In this document: piece after piece, positions 31,506 to 38,859 of the stretch
How the letters are laid out: each line of letters opens with the position of its first letter
How positions within the stretch are numbered: position 1 is the first letter of the stretch
Source: Planctomycetota bacterium
GTDB lineage: Bacteria; Planctomycetota; MHYJ01; JACPRB01
Direction of reading: 5' to 3'
Length of the DNA stretch: 44,990 bases
NCBI GenBank assembly: GCA_035574235.1
Contig: DATLZA010000130.1
Coordinates: 1 to 44,990 of the forward strand
Translations under genes and position numbers: made by a program
The notes under the pieces: model-generated
Seen by the model: the letters and a program-made list of their open reading frames with translations, nothing else
What the model was told of the DNA's origin: nothing
Databases searched by the model: none

Positions 31506-32615
31506 TCAATCGCGGTGCCGGACCTGGAGGATGCCTCCGTCCGCGGTGATCTCCACGTCGAGCGCCAGGCCCAGCGACCGCGCGTCCTCGAGCAGCTTCG
31601 GAAACTCCTCGGGCGACAGGAACGTGTAGTAGCGCGTCCGGCCGTCGCGGCCCTGGGAGACGAGGGCGTACTGCTTTTCCCGCTGGAACGTCGAGGCGAC
31701 GGAGTCGCCCCGCAGCTCGATCTGGAGCTTGCCTCTCCCGGAATCGTCCAGGACGTGGAAGACGCGGTCCATGCGGCGAATCTCCGGGAGCGGCACGGCC
31801 GCCGACGGCGTCACCCACCAGAACCGGTCGCCCCGGCGGAGCACCCATCCGTCGAGGAACGTGGAATAGGTGTATTCGTCCGGCGCGCCGCCCACGCGGG
31901 CGGACGCTTCGGGCAGGCCGAAGGGCCGGCGCTCCAGCGGCGCATCGACCCGGATCACCTTCAGGAGGGCGTTCGGCAGCACGAGCGCCTCGGCGTACGG
32001 GAAAATGACCCGCCGGTGACCGGGCCGGTCCGTTTCGGGGGAAGGGGCCATCCGCCGTTCGAATTCCTGCCCCACGAGCGTCCGGTAGCGGACCTCGCGG
32101 TCCCGGCGATCCTCCCAGTAGATCCGGCGCCAGGCCTCGCCCGGAGGAAGCTCGAAGTACAGGACGTGGAAAAGCCGGGGCAGCCCGAGGAGGCGCAGCC
32201 GGGCGCGGACCGTGATGGATTCCCCCGGCAGCAGTAGGCCCGAGTTGAAGACGAGCGGGCGGCGTCCCTCGGGGGCGGGCCGCCCGCGGTCGCAAATCCA
32301 TTCGTCCGAGGAGGGACGGTATTCGAGGTGGCCGGGCATCGCGAATTGCCACGTGGCCACCGCGCTGGCCGCCTCGCCCAGCTTCGGGTCGGCCAGGCAG
32401 GTGAGGTCGCGCAGGACCACCAGGTTGCGGCCGGCGTTGCGGAGGCGGAAGACCACCGTGGCCAGGTCCCCTTCGCGGGGCCGGGACGTCGAGGTCTCCA
32501 GCTCCGTGGACACCCCGAGGCCGGCTTCGGTCGGAGCGGGAGGCCCGCCGGTTCCCCGACAGGCCGCCAGGAGCAGGGCCGCCATCAGGGACGCGCCAGT
32601 TCCGCGTCGTGCCAT
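31506..32615 (-). CDS. Unknown lipoprotein
   Basis: I do not recognise a family. Starting at ATG 32615 the product is 369 residues with a lipoprotein leader: MARRGTGASLMAALLLAAC, with a clear lipobox LAAC at residue 19. The next ATG (32585) would leave only eight residues before the Cys, too short. The mature part has two plausible beta-rich regions: an Ig-like half around 30-170, with 'FRLRNAGRNLVVLRD' and 'LLLPGESITVRARLRLLG', as in CARDB-like or intracellular-proteinase-inhibitor folds, and a second half ending DVEITADGGILQVRHRD. The start overlaps the phospholipase D-like gene by 31 bases, so it is the third gene of the panD unit. Confidence 0.7.
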   Translation of the reverse strand: MARRGTGASLMAALLLAACRGTGGPPAPTEAGLGVSTELETSTSRPREGDLATVVFRLRNAGRNLVVLRDLTCLADPKLGEAASAVATWQFAMPGHLEYRPSSDEWICDRGRPAPEGRRPLVFNSGLLLPGESITVRARLRLLGLPRLFHVLYFELPPGEAWRRIYWEDRRDREVRYRTLVGQEFERRMAPSPETDRPGHRRVIFPYAEALVLPNALLKVIRVDAPLERRPFGLPEASARVGGAPDEYTYSTFLDGWVLRRGDRFWWVTPSAAVPLPEIRRMDRVFHVLDDSGRGKLQIELRGDSVASTFQREKQYALVSQGRDGRTRYYTFLSPEEFPKLLEDARSLGLALDVEITADGGILQVRHRD

Positions 32616-33067
32616 ACGCGCTCGAAGTCCTCCCGGAAAGCCCGGGCCACCGATTCCTCCCATAACAGGACGACGTTTTCGTGATTGAACCGGTCGCCGC
32701 CCACCGTCCAGTTGTAGGATCCGGTGGCCACAAGCTCTGAATCGAACACGGCGTACTTGTGGTGAAAGCGCGTGCGTTCGTCTCCGCGGGGGATCACCCG
32801 GCGCACTTCCAGTCCCCGGTCGCGCAGAGCCTTCACGAGGTCCTCCTCCGCCTGAGAGGCGTCCAGGAGCACCCGCACAGCGACCCCGGCGCGCCGCCGG
32901 GCGGCCAGCGCCTGCGCGAGACGGTCGGACGTCATGTGGAACATGGCCACGAGGATTTCCCGCCGGGCCCGTTCGATTTCCGCGGCCAGGCGCTCCTGCA
33001 GGCGGTCGGCCTGCCCCGTGGGGGCGAAGAGGGCGTCGACGCGCGCCGCCGGACGCGCCGCCGCCAT
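32585..33067 (-). CDS. Phospholipase D-like nuclease, single HKD motif
   Basis: From ATG 33067 a product of 160 residues with one HKD motif, HHKYAVFD (H102, K104, D109), and the following GSYNWT. Single-HKD proteins such as bacterial Nuc act as homodimers on DNA or, in some cases, lipid. The core begins VDALFAPTGQADRLQERL. Family members are often secreted, and sequence upstream in the same frame, ending GAGWILAGFCMAA, would make a signal peptide, but no ATG, GTG or TTG precedes it in a usable position before the panD frame. The start is thus uncertain. It lies 29 bases after panD and its stop overlaps the lipoprotein gene. Confidence 0.75.
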   Translation of the reverse strand: MAAARPAARVDALFAPTGQADRLQERLAAEIERARREILVAMFHMTSDRLAQALAARRRAGVAVRVLLDASQAEEDLVKALRDRGLEVRRVIPRGDERTRFHHKYAVFDSELVATGSYNWTVGGDRFNHENVVLLWEESVARAFREDFERVWHDAELARP

Positions 33068-33096
33068 GCAGAAACCCGCCAGGATCCAGCCGGCCC

Positions 33097-33447
33097 CTAG
33101 GACAGCGCGTTTTCCGGCGCCAGGCGCACCACCCGCGGGCCCTTGAACCGGGCGACCTCGCCCGGGTCGGCGTATCCGTACGCCATGATGATCAGCTCGT
33201 CGCCCGGCTTGCCCATATGGGCGGCCCCGCCGTAGAGCGCGATCTGCCGGCTCCCGGCCGGTTCCGGGATCGTGTAGGTCTCGAAGCGGCGGCCGTTGGT
33301 GACGTTGGCGATGAGCACCATCTCGTAGGGCAGGATTCCCGCCGCCTCCAGGATCGCCTGGTCGACGCCCAGACTGCCCTCGTAGTGGAGGAGCGCCCGG
33401 GTGACTCGGGCGTTGGCGATCTTGGCGGTGCAGAGGCGCTTGAGCAT
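33097..33447 (-). CDS. panD: Aspartate 1-decarboxylase
   Basis: Makes beta-alanine for pantothenate and CoA synthesis. The proenzyme is 116 residues from ATG 33447 and begins MLKRLCTAKIANARVT. The self-cleavage site is intact: Y22-E23-G24|S25, where S25 becomes the pyruvoyl cofactor; the position equals the E. coli enzyme's. The motifs VTNGRRFETY and GAAHMGKPGDELIIMAY are present. A longer frame to 33486 adds only non-family residues and runs into the -35 box of the promoter. No panB or panC nearby. Confidence 0.95.
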   Translation of the reverse strand: MLKRLCTAKIANARVTRALLHYEGSLGVDQAILEAAGILPYEMVLIANVTNGRRFETYTIPEPAGSRQIALYGGAAHMGKPGDELIIMAYGYADPGEVARFKGPRVVRLAPENALS

Positions 33448-33457
33448 CGGGCGGGTC

Positions 33458-33486
33458 AGGATAGCAGATCCGGCCGGGGCGTTCAA
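33458..33486 (-). promoter_or_regulatory. Candidate promoter of panD
   Basis: On the minus strand TTGAAC (33486-33481), a 17-base spacer and TATCCT (33463-33458). Transcription would begin near 33451, so the leader before ATG 33447 is very short. Confidence 0.4.
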
Positions 33487-33550
33487 TCACGAGGCCGCCT
33501 TTCACCGGGAAGTGCCGCCGGAGCGCCGGGCGCTCGACGCCGCAACGGTT

Positions 33551-34033
33551 TTACTGCCGCGAGCAGCGGCTCAGGGCCTGGCGCCAGAGGATGCCGTCGT
33601 CCGTGTGGACCTCTCCCGATTTGAGGAGGATGTTTCCCCCCCGGTGGCCTTGAGGATCATGATTCTCGGGGGCGTCGCATCCCAGGGGCCCCTGGGGTTC
33701 GAGCGCGGCGGGATCTCCGGCAGGGCCCAGGTAGTGACACTCGGGCGCCTTGGGGTCTTCGACGAGCGGACAGCGCAGGGCCTGGGGGGCGATCCTCGGG
33801 GGACTCGTTTCCGCCAGCCGGGTCCAGAACGCCTGGCCGCGGGCGGTTCCCGGGGGCAAGCCCTCCTGGGCGCGATGGAGCGTCCGGAGGCGGTCGCGGC
33901 AGGCGAGCACCTGTTCCAGGCGCGCCGCGCGGCCCCTCAGAGGAAGGAACACCGCCGCCAGAAGGATCGCGGCGAGGACGAGGACAAGCGCCTCCGCCAG
34001 CGTGAAGCCCCGCGCGCGTTCGGGAGCGGTCAT
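33551..34033 (-). CDS. Prepilin-like protein
   Basis: A 160-residue protein with leader MTAPERARG and the processing site G9|FTLAE (Glu at +5), followed by a helix (ALVLVLAAILLAAVFLP). The soluble part ends 'NHDPQGHRGGNILLKSGEVHTDD', resembling the DUF1559-type tail GGN(V/I)L with a nearby Asp/Glu and His. The +4 residue is Ala rather than Val. It belongs to the pseudopilin or DUF1559-like prepilin group; the pilus partner is not known. The paralogue lies upstream, with a terminator between them, so this gene either has its own promoter or depends on readthrough. Confidence 0.8.
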   Translation of the reverse strand: MTAPERARGFTLAEALVLVLAAILLAAVFLPLRGRAARLEQVLACRDRLRTLHRAQEGLPPGTARGQAFWTRLAETSPPRIAPQALRCPLVEDPKAPECHYLGPAGDPAALEPQGPLGCDAPENHDPQGHRGGNILLKSGEVHTDDGILWRQALSRCSRQ

Positions 34034-34062
34034 GCGGAAGAGTATAGGGCGGCCGGGGGCTG

Positions 34063-34095
34063 AAAAAAAGCCCCGGCGGACCGTGCCGCCGGGGC
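34063..34095 (-). terminator. Rho-independent terminator after the prepilin-like gene
   Basis: Read on the minus strand, GCCCCGGCGG (34095-34086), a 6-base loop, CCGCCGGGGC (34079-34070) and seven T residues (34069-34063). A perfect 10-bp stem plus a T-tract, 30 bases beyond the stop of the gene at 34125. This is the clearest terminator in the window. Confidence 0.9.
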
Positions 34096-34124
34096 GGAAA
34101 CAGGCGTGATCGCTCTCGAAGGCG

Positions 34125-34643
34125 TCAGCGTCGCGGAGCCTTCGGAGAGTTCATGACTTCGGTCCAGCCGCTGCCCTGGAGCTCCACGACGTCGCCCCCT
34201 CTCCGCAGGACGTTGCCTCCTTCGTCGCCGCTTTCGGAGTGGTTGGTCGTGTCGTCGGCCCCCACGGGGTCGGAGCTGTTGAGCCTTCCCACCTGGAGGG
34301 CGGGGCCGAGGAAATCGATGTCTCCCGGCTGGCTGCCCCCCTTGACCGGACACCAGAGGATCTCCTGCTCATCCGGGCTGATGAGGGGGGGAGTCACCTT
34401 CTGGAGCACGCCCCAGAACGCCGAACCCGTGTCCGGCGGGAACTGCTTGTACCGACCGCCGTACTTGATCGTGTAGGTGATCTGGAGTTGCCAGAGCGAC
34501 TTGAGGTTGCTGGAACACGCGGCCACTTCGGCGCGACGGATGGCCTTGGCCACCTGGGGGAGCAGAAGACCGGCAAGAAGACCGATGATGACGATGACGA
34601 CGAGAAGCTCCACCAGGGTAAAGCCCTTGCGATGACGATTCAT
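34125..34643 (-). CDS. Prepilin-like protein
   Basis: A 172-residue protein with leader MNRHRKG and processing site G7|FTLVE, then ELLVVIVIIGLLAGLLLP. A central segment (YGGRYKQFPPDTGSAFWGVL, WCPVKGG) and the tail 'NHSESGDEGGNVLRRGGDVVELQ' follow; the tail matches the downstream paralogue. It resembles the large family of planctomycete and PVC prepilin-like proteins. It has a terminator just downstream and a likely promoter, separate from pgm, upstream. The assembly system may be the T2SS encoded at the left end, but this is inference. Confidence 0.85.
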   Translation of the reverse strand: MNRHRKGFTLVELLVVIVIIGLLAGLLLPQVAKAIRRAEVAACSSNLKSLWQLQITYTIKYGGRYKQFPPDTGSAFWGVLQKVTPPLISPDEQEILWCPVKGGSQPGDIDFLGPALQVGRLNSSDPVGADDTTNHSESGDEGGNVLRRGGDVVELQGSGWTEVMNSPKAPRR

Positions 34644-34747
34644 CGAACATCCTCCAAGGATTTCCCTGCACTTCCGCCGGCGAACGCCGCCGGACGGCGC
34701 CGGTTGGAAACGCGTTTTCGGAGCCCTCCAAAAAATCCCGGAACGGC

Positions 34748-34766
34748 GTCCGCCCCGGCGGCGGAC
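34748..34766 (-). other. Inverted repeat in the prepilin leader
   Basis: Within the roughly 140-base leader of the gene at 34643 there is a perfect 7-bp stem, GTCCGCC (34748-34754) with GGCGGAC (34760-34766). A second repeat, CCGGCG with CGCCGG, lies at about 34678-34694. A run of six T residues (minus strand) lies about 14 bases beyond the first stem. The leader could fold; no riboswitch class is recognised. Confidence 0.3.
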
Positions 34767-34788
34767 CGACCCCCCGCCCTTCTCATGA

Positions 34789-34816
34789 AGTCTATCTTGA
34801 CCCTCCGGGCAGTCAA
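34789..34816 (-). promoter_or_regulatory. Candidate promoter of the prepilin-like gene
   Basis: On the minus strand TTGACT (34816-34811), a 16-base spacer and TAGACT (34794-34789). The -35 box overlaps the end of the phosphohexomutase gene. Transcription near 34782 would give a leader of about 140 bases. Confidence 0.4.
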
Positions 34817-36126
34817 GCGTGCTCCGGCGGTCCGATGAGGGCCAGGAGCCGGGCGCGGGCCCGTTCGAGCTGTTCCGGCGTCCGGGCCTCGAGGTTCAGG
34901 CGCAGAAGCGGTTCCGTGTTCGACGGGCGCACGTTGAACCACCAGTCGTCGTACTCGACGGTGATCCCGTCCAGCGTATCCTGCCGGCCGTCGCGGAAGG
35001 CTTCCGCGATCGCCCGGAGGACGGCCTGCTTGTCGGCCACGCGGAAGTTGATTTCGCCCGTCGAATGCCACCGGCGAAGCGGGGCCAGAAGCTCCTCCAG
35101 GGGGCGCCCTTCGCGGCCGAGAAGATCGAGGACCTTGACGAACGCCATGAGTCCCGAATCGGCGAAGAAATGGTCGCGGAAATAATAGTGTCCGGAGAGT
35201 TCGCCGCCGAGAACCGCGTTGTGCTTCTTCATCGTCTCCTTGATGAAGGCGTGGCCCACCCGCTCGCGCACGGGCACTCCGCCGGCCTTGCGGATCTCTT
35301 CGGGCACCACGCGGCTGGAACGCAGATCGTAGACGACCGCCGCGCCGGGGTGGCGGCGGAGCTCCGCCCGGGCCAGAAGCACCGTGACGAGGTCGCTCGG
35401 GACGCGCTCCCCGCCGCGCGAGAAGAACATGCACCGGTCCCCGTCGCCGTCGAAGGCGACGCCGAGGTCGGCGCCCGTCGCGCGCATGGCGTCCCGGAGG
35501 TCCCGGACGTTTTCGTCCTTGAGGGGATTGGGCTCGTGGCTCGGAAAGCGGCCGTCGGGCTCGAAGCACAGGCGCACCAGCTCCAGGGGGAGGTCGCCGA
35601 AGAGGGCGTCGAAGTGCGCCCCGACGGCGCCGTGGGCCGTGTCCACGGCGATCTTGAGCCGGGGAGGCTTTTCCAGGAAGCGCCGCAGATGCGACCGGTA
35701 TTCGGAGACGAGGGAGCGCGGCACGATCCGGGAGCCGCCGGCGGGGGCCTCGGCCGCCAGGCGCTCGATTTCCTTAAGACCGGTCTTCTCCCCGACGGGG
35801 AAGGCCTTTTCGCGGCAGATCTTGAAGCCGATGTCCTCGGGCGGATTGTGGGACGCGGTCACCATGATTCCGCCGTCAAGTTCCAGGTGTCCCACGGCGA
35901 AGTAGAGCATCGGCGTCGTCGAAAGCCCGATGTCCACGACCTCGCAACCGGCGCCCCGGGCCACGGCGGCTGCGATGGAGGGGGCCGAGAGGCGCACGTC
36001 GCGTCCCACCGCGATGCGCCGCGCGCCCAGGAACCGGACGACGGCGGCGCCCAGCCGCTCGGCCAGGCGCTCGTCGATCTCGGAAGGATACTTCCCGCGC
36101 ACGTCGTAGGCCTTGAAGATGCCCAT
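34813..36126 (-). CDS. Phosphomannomutase/phosphoglucomutase
   Basis: Interconverts hexose 6- and 1-phosphates for sugar-nucleotide synthesis. From ATG 36126 it has 437 residues. Features: start MGIFKAYDVRGKYPSEID, the phosphoserine loop VTASHNP (S92), the metal loop DGDGDR (226-231), the sugar-specificity GELSGHYYF and the phosphate-binding RPSNTEPLLRLNLEA. The family is PMM/PGM (ManB/AlgC-like); the exact sugar cannot be fixed from sequence. The open frame to 36213 includes promoter sequence and is not translated family sequence. Confidence 0.93.
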   Translation of the reverse strand: MGIFKAYDVRGKYPSEIDERLAERLGAAVVRFLGARRIAVGRDVRLSAPSIAAAVARGAGCEVVDIGLSTTPMLYFAVGHLELDGGIMVTASHNPPEDIGFKICREKAFPVGEKTGLKEIERLAAEAPAGGSRIVPRSLVSEYRSHLRRFLEKPPRLKIAVDTAHGAVGAHFDALFGDLPLELVRLCFEPDGRFPSHEPNPLKDENVRDLRDAMRATGADLGVAFDGDGDRCMFFSRGGERVPSDLVTVLLARAELRRHPGAAVVYDLRSSRVVPEEIRKAGGVPVRERVGHAFIKETMKKHNAVLGGELSGHYYFRDHFFADSGLMAFVKVLDLLGREGRPLEELLAPLRRWHSTGEINFRVADKQAVLRAIAEAFRDGRQDTLDGITVEYDDWWFNVRPSNTEPLLRLNLEARTPEQLERARARLLALIGPPEHA

Positions 36127-36176
36127 GGCTCGCTGGTCTCCCGATGCGGGATTCTGAAGAATCGATCCGCCGATAG

Positions 36177-36204
36177 ACTGTAAGTGTCCCCGCGCGGAAA
36201 TCAA
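36177..36204 (-). promoter_or_regulatory. Candidate promoter of the phosphohexomutase gene
   Basis: On the minus strand TTGATT (36204-36199), a 16-base spacer and TACAGT (36182-36177). Transcription would begin near 36169, about 43 bases before ATG 36126. Confidence 0.4.
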
Positions 36205-36228
36205 GAAACACACGTCGGCGGAACGGCC

Positions 36229-36645
36229 TTACTTGATCGGCTTGATGTAGCGGATGCGCTCGATGCCCGCGTGAGCGTCCGCCCGTTCGGGACGGTCGGG
36301 ATACTCGGTGAGGAACTGCTCGTAGGCGGCGATGGCGTCCGCGTTGCGGCCGGCTTCCTCGAGGGACATGCCGTACCGCAGGAGCGCATAGGGCCGGCGG
36401 GGGTCCTCGCGGTAGCGTTCGAGGAAGCGGCGATAGTAGTCGGCCGCCCGCTCCGCCCGCATCGTGCGATAACAGGCATCCGCGGTGGCCAGCTGGAGCC
36501 ACCGGGAGAAGTCCGAGTTGGGGTTGCGGTCGATCTTCCGCTGGTAGGCGTCCATCATCGGATTGGAAAGCAGAAAGATCGGGAGCACCACAAGAAGGAC
36601 GAACGCGATGCAGACCCCCAGCGTTTTCTTCCAGCCCCACTCCAT
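36229..36645 (-). CDS. Membrane-anchored TPR protein
   Basis: A 138-residue protein with an N-terminal membrane helix (about 8-27: TLGVCIAFVLLVVLPIFLLS) and at least two tetratricopeptide-like helical pairs: ADYYRRFLERYREDPRRPYALLRYG, and MSLEEAGRNADAIAAYEQFLTEYPD. The soluble part is likely to face the periplasm. TPR proteins in this setting often act as scaffolds, and the adjacent VWA gene would agree, but no partner is known. A good ribosome site GGAGGAAG precedes ATG. Confidence 0.85.
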   Translation of the reverse strand: MEWGWKKTLGVCIAFVLLVVLPIFLLSNPMMDAYQRKIDRNPNSDFSRWLQLATADACYRTMRAERAADYYRRFLERYREDPRRPYALLRYGMSLEEAGRNADAIAAYEQFLTEYPDRPERADAHAGIERIRYIKPIK

Positions 36646-36674
36646 AGGCTTCCTCCGCCGATCCCGCCTTCGAA

Positions 36675-36680
36675 ATTATA
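36675..36680 (-). promoter_or_regulatory. -10 box before the TPR gene
   Basis: A perfect TATAAT on the minus strand, 30 bases upstream of ATG 36645, without a convincing -35 element. It would give a leader of about 22 bases. Confidence 0.4.
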
Positions 36681-36707
36681 CCCTGTCCGAAGAGCGCACG
36701 CCGGAGA

Positions 36708-38858
36708 TCAGGCCTTCCAGAACGTCGTCAGCGCCATCTCCAGGAAGACCAGCACCAGGGCCGCCGCCAGGAAGAACGGACGACCGGGGCGCGGTTCCGG
36801 CCGGGAGGATCGCGGCAACGTCTGGAGTTCCTCCGGGCTCCAAAGGATCCGCCCTCCCGTGTCCGCGGCCAGCCGCTCGAGGGCCTTTCGGTCGACTCCC
36901 ACCGCGCGGTACTCGTCCGCGTACGGGATCGTGGCCGCCGCGCGCGCCCGTCCCAGGCGCAAGACGATCGTCCCCGGCCGGGTCGCCGGGAGCGGACCTT
37001 CCCAGAGGTCGGAGCGCACCTGATGGAGGACCGCGACCCCGGACTCCAGCGACGGGCGGGCCTGCCAGGGGACTTCCAGACGGGGCTCGGCGGCCCGCCC
37101 GCGGGCCCGCACGAAGGGCGGATCCACGAAAAGCGTGAGGGTTCCCTCGGCCGCGCTCAGGAGCGACCGAAGCGCCGGCCCGATCAGGCGGGGCAGCGCC
37201 AGTCCGTCGAACGCGAAGGCGCCGACCTGCCCCCGTCCCTCGCGCCGGACGGCGAGCGCCGGAAGGACGTCCGGCGGCCGCCCCGCGCGTCCGAGCACCT
37301 GGGCGTCCGGACGGGCGCGCAGGCGATGGATCCCGGGGACGACCGCCCGTCCGAGCCCCGCGGTCGCCGGATGGTCCGCGAACTCCACGGAGGTTGGAGC
37401 GGCAAGGTAGTCTTCCCGAACGGTCCGGAGGAGCCGATCCAGCGCCCGGTCCAGGGACTTCCAGTCATCGATCCGCACGTTCTCGCCGATCTCGAGAAGC
37501 CGGTTCGTGGTGACGACCGTCAGGGCGATGCCGCGCCGTTCCAGCTCGCGGCCCTGCAGCAGGCGTTCTTCGGCCTTCTCGTCCGGGTGGGTCTCCCCGT
37601 CGGTGAGAAGAAAAATCTGTTTGCGGTCCGCCTCCACCTGTTCGAGATGAAGCCGCGCCTTTTCCAGGGCGCCCGCGATGAACGTTCCCCCTTCGGCCCG
37701 GATGCGGCGCAGATCCAGCGGATCGCGGATCAGATCCAGGTTCGGAAACGGAACAGCCGCCACGGAATCCCCGGGTCCGAACCGCGCCCAGGCGCGCCGG
37801 ACGGCGTCGAGAACCGCGTCGAGCTTTCCTTCCTTCATGCTGCCCGAGGCGTCGATCAGGAAGACCGCGGCCACCCGGCGGTCGGGTCCCGGAAAGAGGG
37901 GAGAAATCTCCGCCACGGCCGGGGGGAGTCCTCCCGCGCCGGGCCCGCCCAGAAGCAGGAGCGCCCCGCCGAAGTCGCGCACGTACGCCGCCAGCGACGC
38001 CGCGTCCTCGGCGTTCAGCGGGAAGCCGTCCACGATCACCGCGTCGTAAGGGCGCGGGTCCTCGAAGGCGGCGGATCGGCGCGCCTCGAATCCTTCGGGC
38101 GCCGGAAAATCGCGCGTCGAAAGGATGAGCGTCCGGGGGGCATCCGATCGGACGAAGATTTCCCCTTCGGCGGCGTCGTTCTGCGGGCAGGCGTCGGCCG
38201 GCTCCAGCCGGAGGCGGAAGGGGCCGGCGGGACGGTCCGGGAAGGAGACGCGCGACGGAGCGCCGGGAGCCACGGGAACGGAGCGGGCTTCGCCGTCGAG
38301 CCGCACGGTGAGGGTCGTTTCGAAGGTCGATTCGAGGCGCGCTTCCAGCGTTCCGCGCTCGCCGGGCGCCAGGGCCGCGGGGGCGCGGACGTCGGCGATG
38401 CGGGCGTCGCGCGGGTTCACGGGGCCCAGGGGGAAGACGTGAACGGGGACGCCGCGCGTCCGGCAGAGGAGGAGGGCGCGTCCGGGGTCGGCCCGCCCGT
38501 CGGTGTGAAGGACGATCTCGGTGGGATCCCGCGCGAGCGCCGCTTCGAGCGCCGCTTCGAGCCGCGACTCCTCGGGATCCACCGTCTCGGATTCGAAGGC
38601 GACTTCGCGTCCGAACGAAGCCCAGAGGATGCGGTCGCCGGAAGCGGCCGCCCTCCGGAGGTCCCACTCGACGATGCGGCGGGCGTCCGCGGGCGTGAGC
38701 GATTCGGGGGCGCCGGGAACGAGGACGGACCCCGAGCGGTCGATCAGGTGGACGCGGACGCGGGCGCGGGACCGGCCCGGAAGCGGAAGGTTCGCGACGG
38801 CGGCGGCGAGGGCCAGGACGATGAGGCCCCGGGTCGCCAGGATCGCCGCTCGTCTCAC
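36708..38858 (-). CDS. Membrane protein with two von Willebrand A domains
   Basis: A 716-residue protein from a GTG start. An N-terminal hydrophobic segment (about 5-25) is followed by a first VWA-like domain (35-145) with a MIDAS-type DRSGS at 40-44 and HTDGR near 118-122. A beta-sandwich-like region covers about 155-235. A glutamine-amidotransferase-like fold covers about 242-312 (YDAVIVDGFPL, GGALLLLGGPG). A second VWA domain (about 330-470) has DASGS at 336-340 and LLTDGE. A C-terminal membrane helix occupies about 694-713. This plan resembles Bat-like or 'DUF4159/GATase' proteins. The order rhomboid, VWA, TPR, with only 1 base between the first two, suggests one operon. Function unknown. 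Confidence 0.85.
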   Translation of the reverse strand: MRRAAILATRGLIVLALAAAVANLPLPGRSRARVRVHLIDRSGSVLVPGAPESLTPADARRIVEWDLRRAAASGDRILWASFGREVAFESETVDPEESRLEAALEAALARDPTEIVLHTDGRADPGRALLLCRTRGVPVHVFPLGPVNPRDARIADVRAPAALAPGERGTLEARLESTFETTLTVRLDGEARSVPVAPGAPSRVSFPDRPAGPFRLRLEPADACPQNDAAEGEIFVRSDAPRTLILSTRDFPAPEGFEARRSAAFEDPRPYDAVIVDGFPLNAEDAASLAAYVRDFGGALLLLGGPGAGGLPPAVAEISPLFPGPDRRVAAVFLIDASGSMKEGKLDAVLDAVRRAWARFGPGDSVAAVPFPNLDLIRDPLDLRRIRAEGGTFIAGALEKARLHLEQVEADRKQIFLLTDGETHPDEKAEERLLQGRELERRGIALTVVTTNRLLEIGENVRIDDWKSLDRALDRLLRTVREDYLAAPTSVEFADHPATAGLGRAVVPGIHRLRARPDAQVLGRAGRPPDVLPALAVRREGRGQVGAFAFDGLALPRLIGPALRSLLSAAEGTLTLFVDPPFVRARGRAAEPRLEVPWQARPSLESGVAVLHQVRSDLWEGPLPATRPGTIVLRLGRARAAATIPYADEYRAVGVDRKALERLAADTGGRILWSPEELQTLPRSSRPEPRPGRPFFLAAALVLVFLEMALTTFWKA

Positions 38859-38859
38859 G

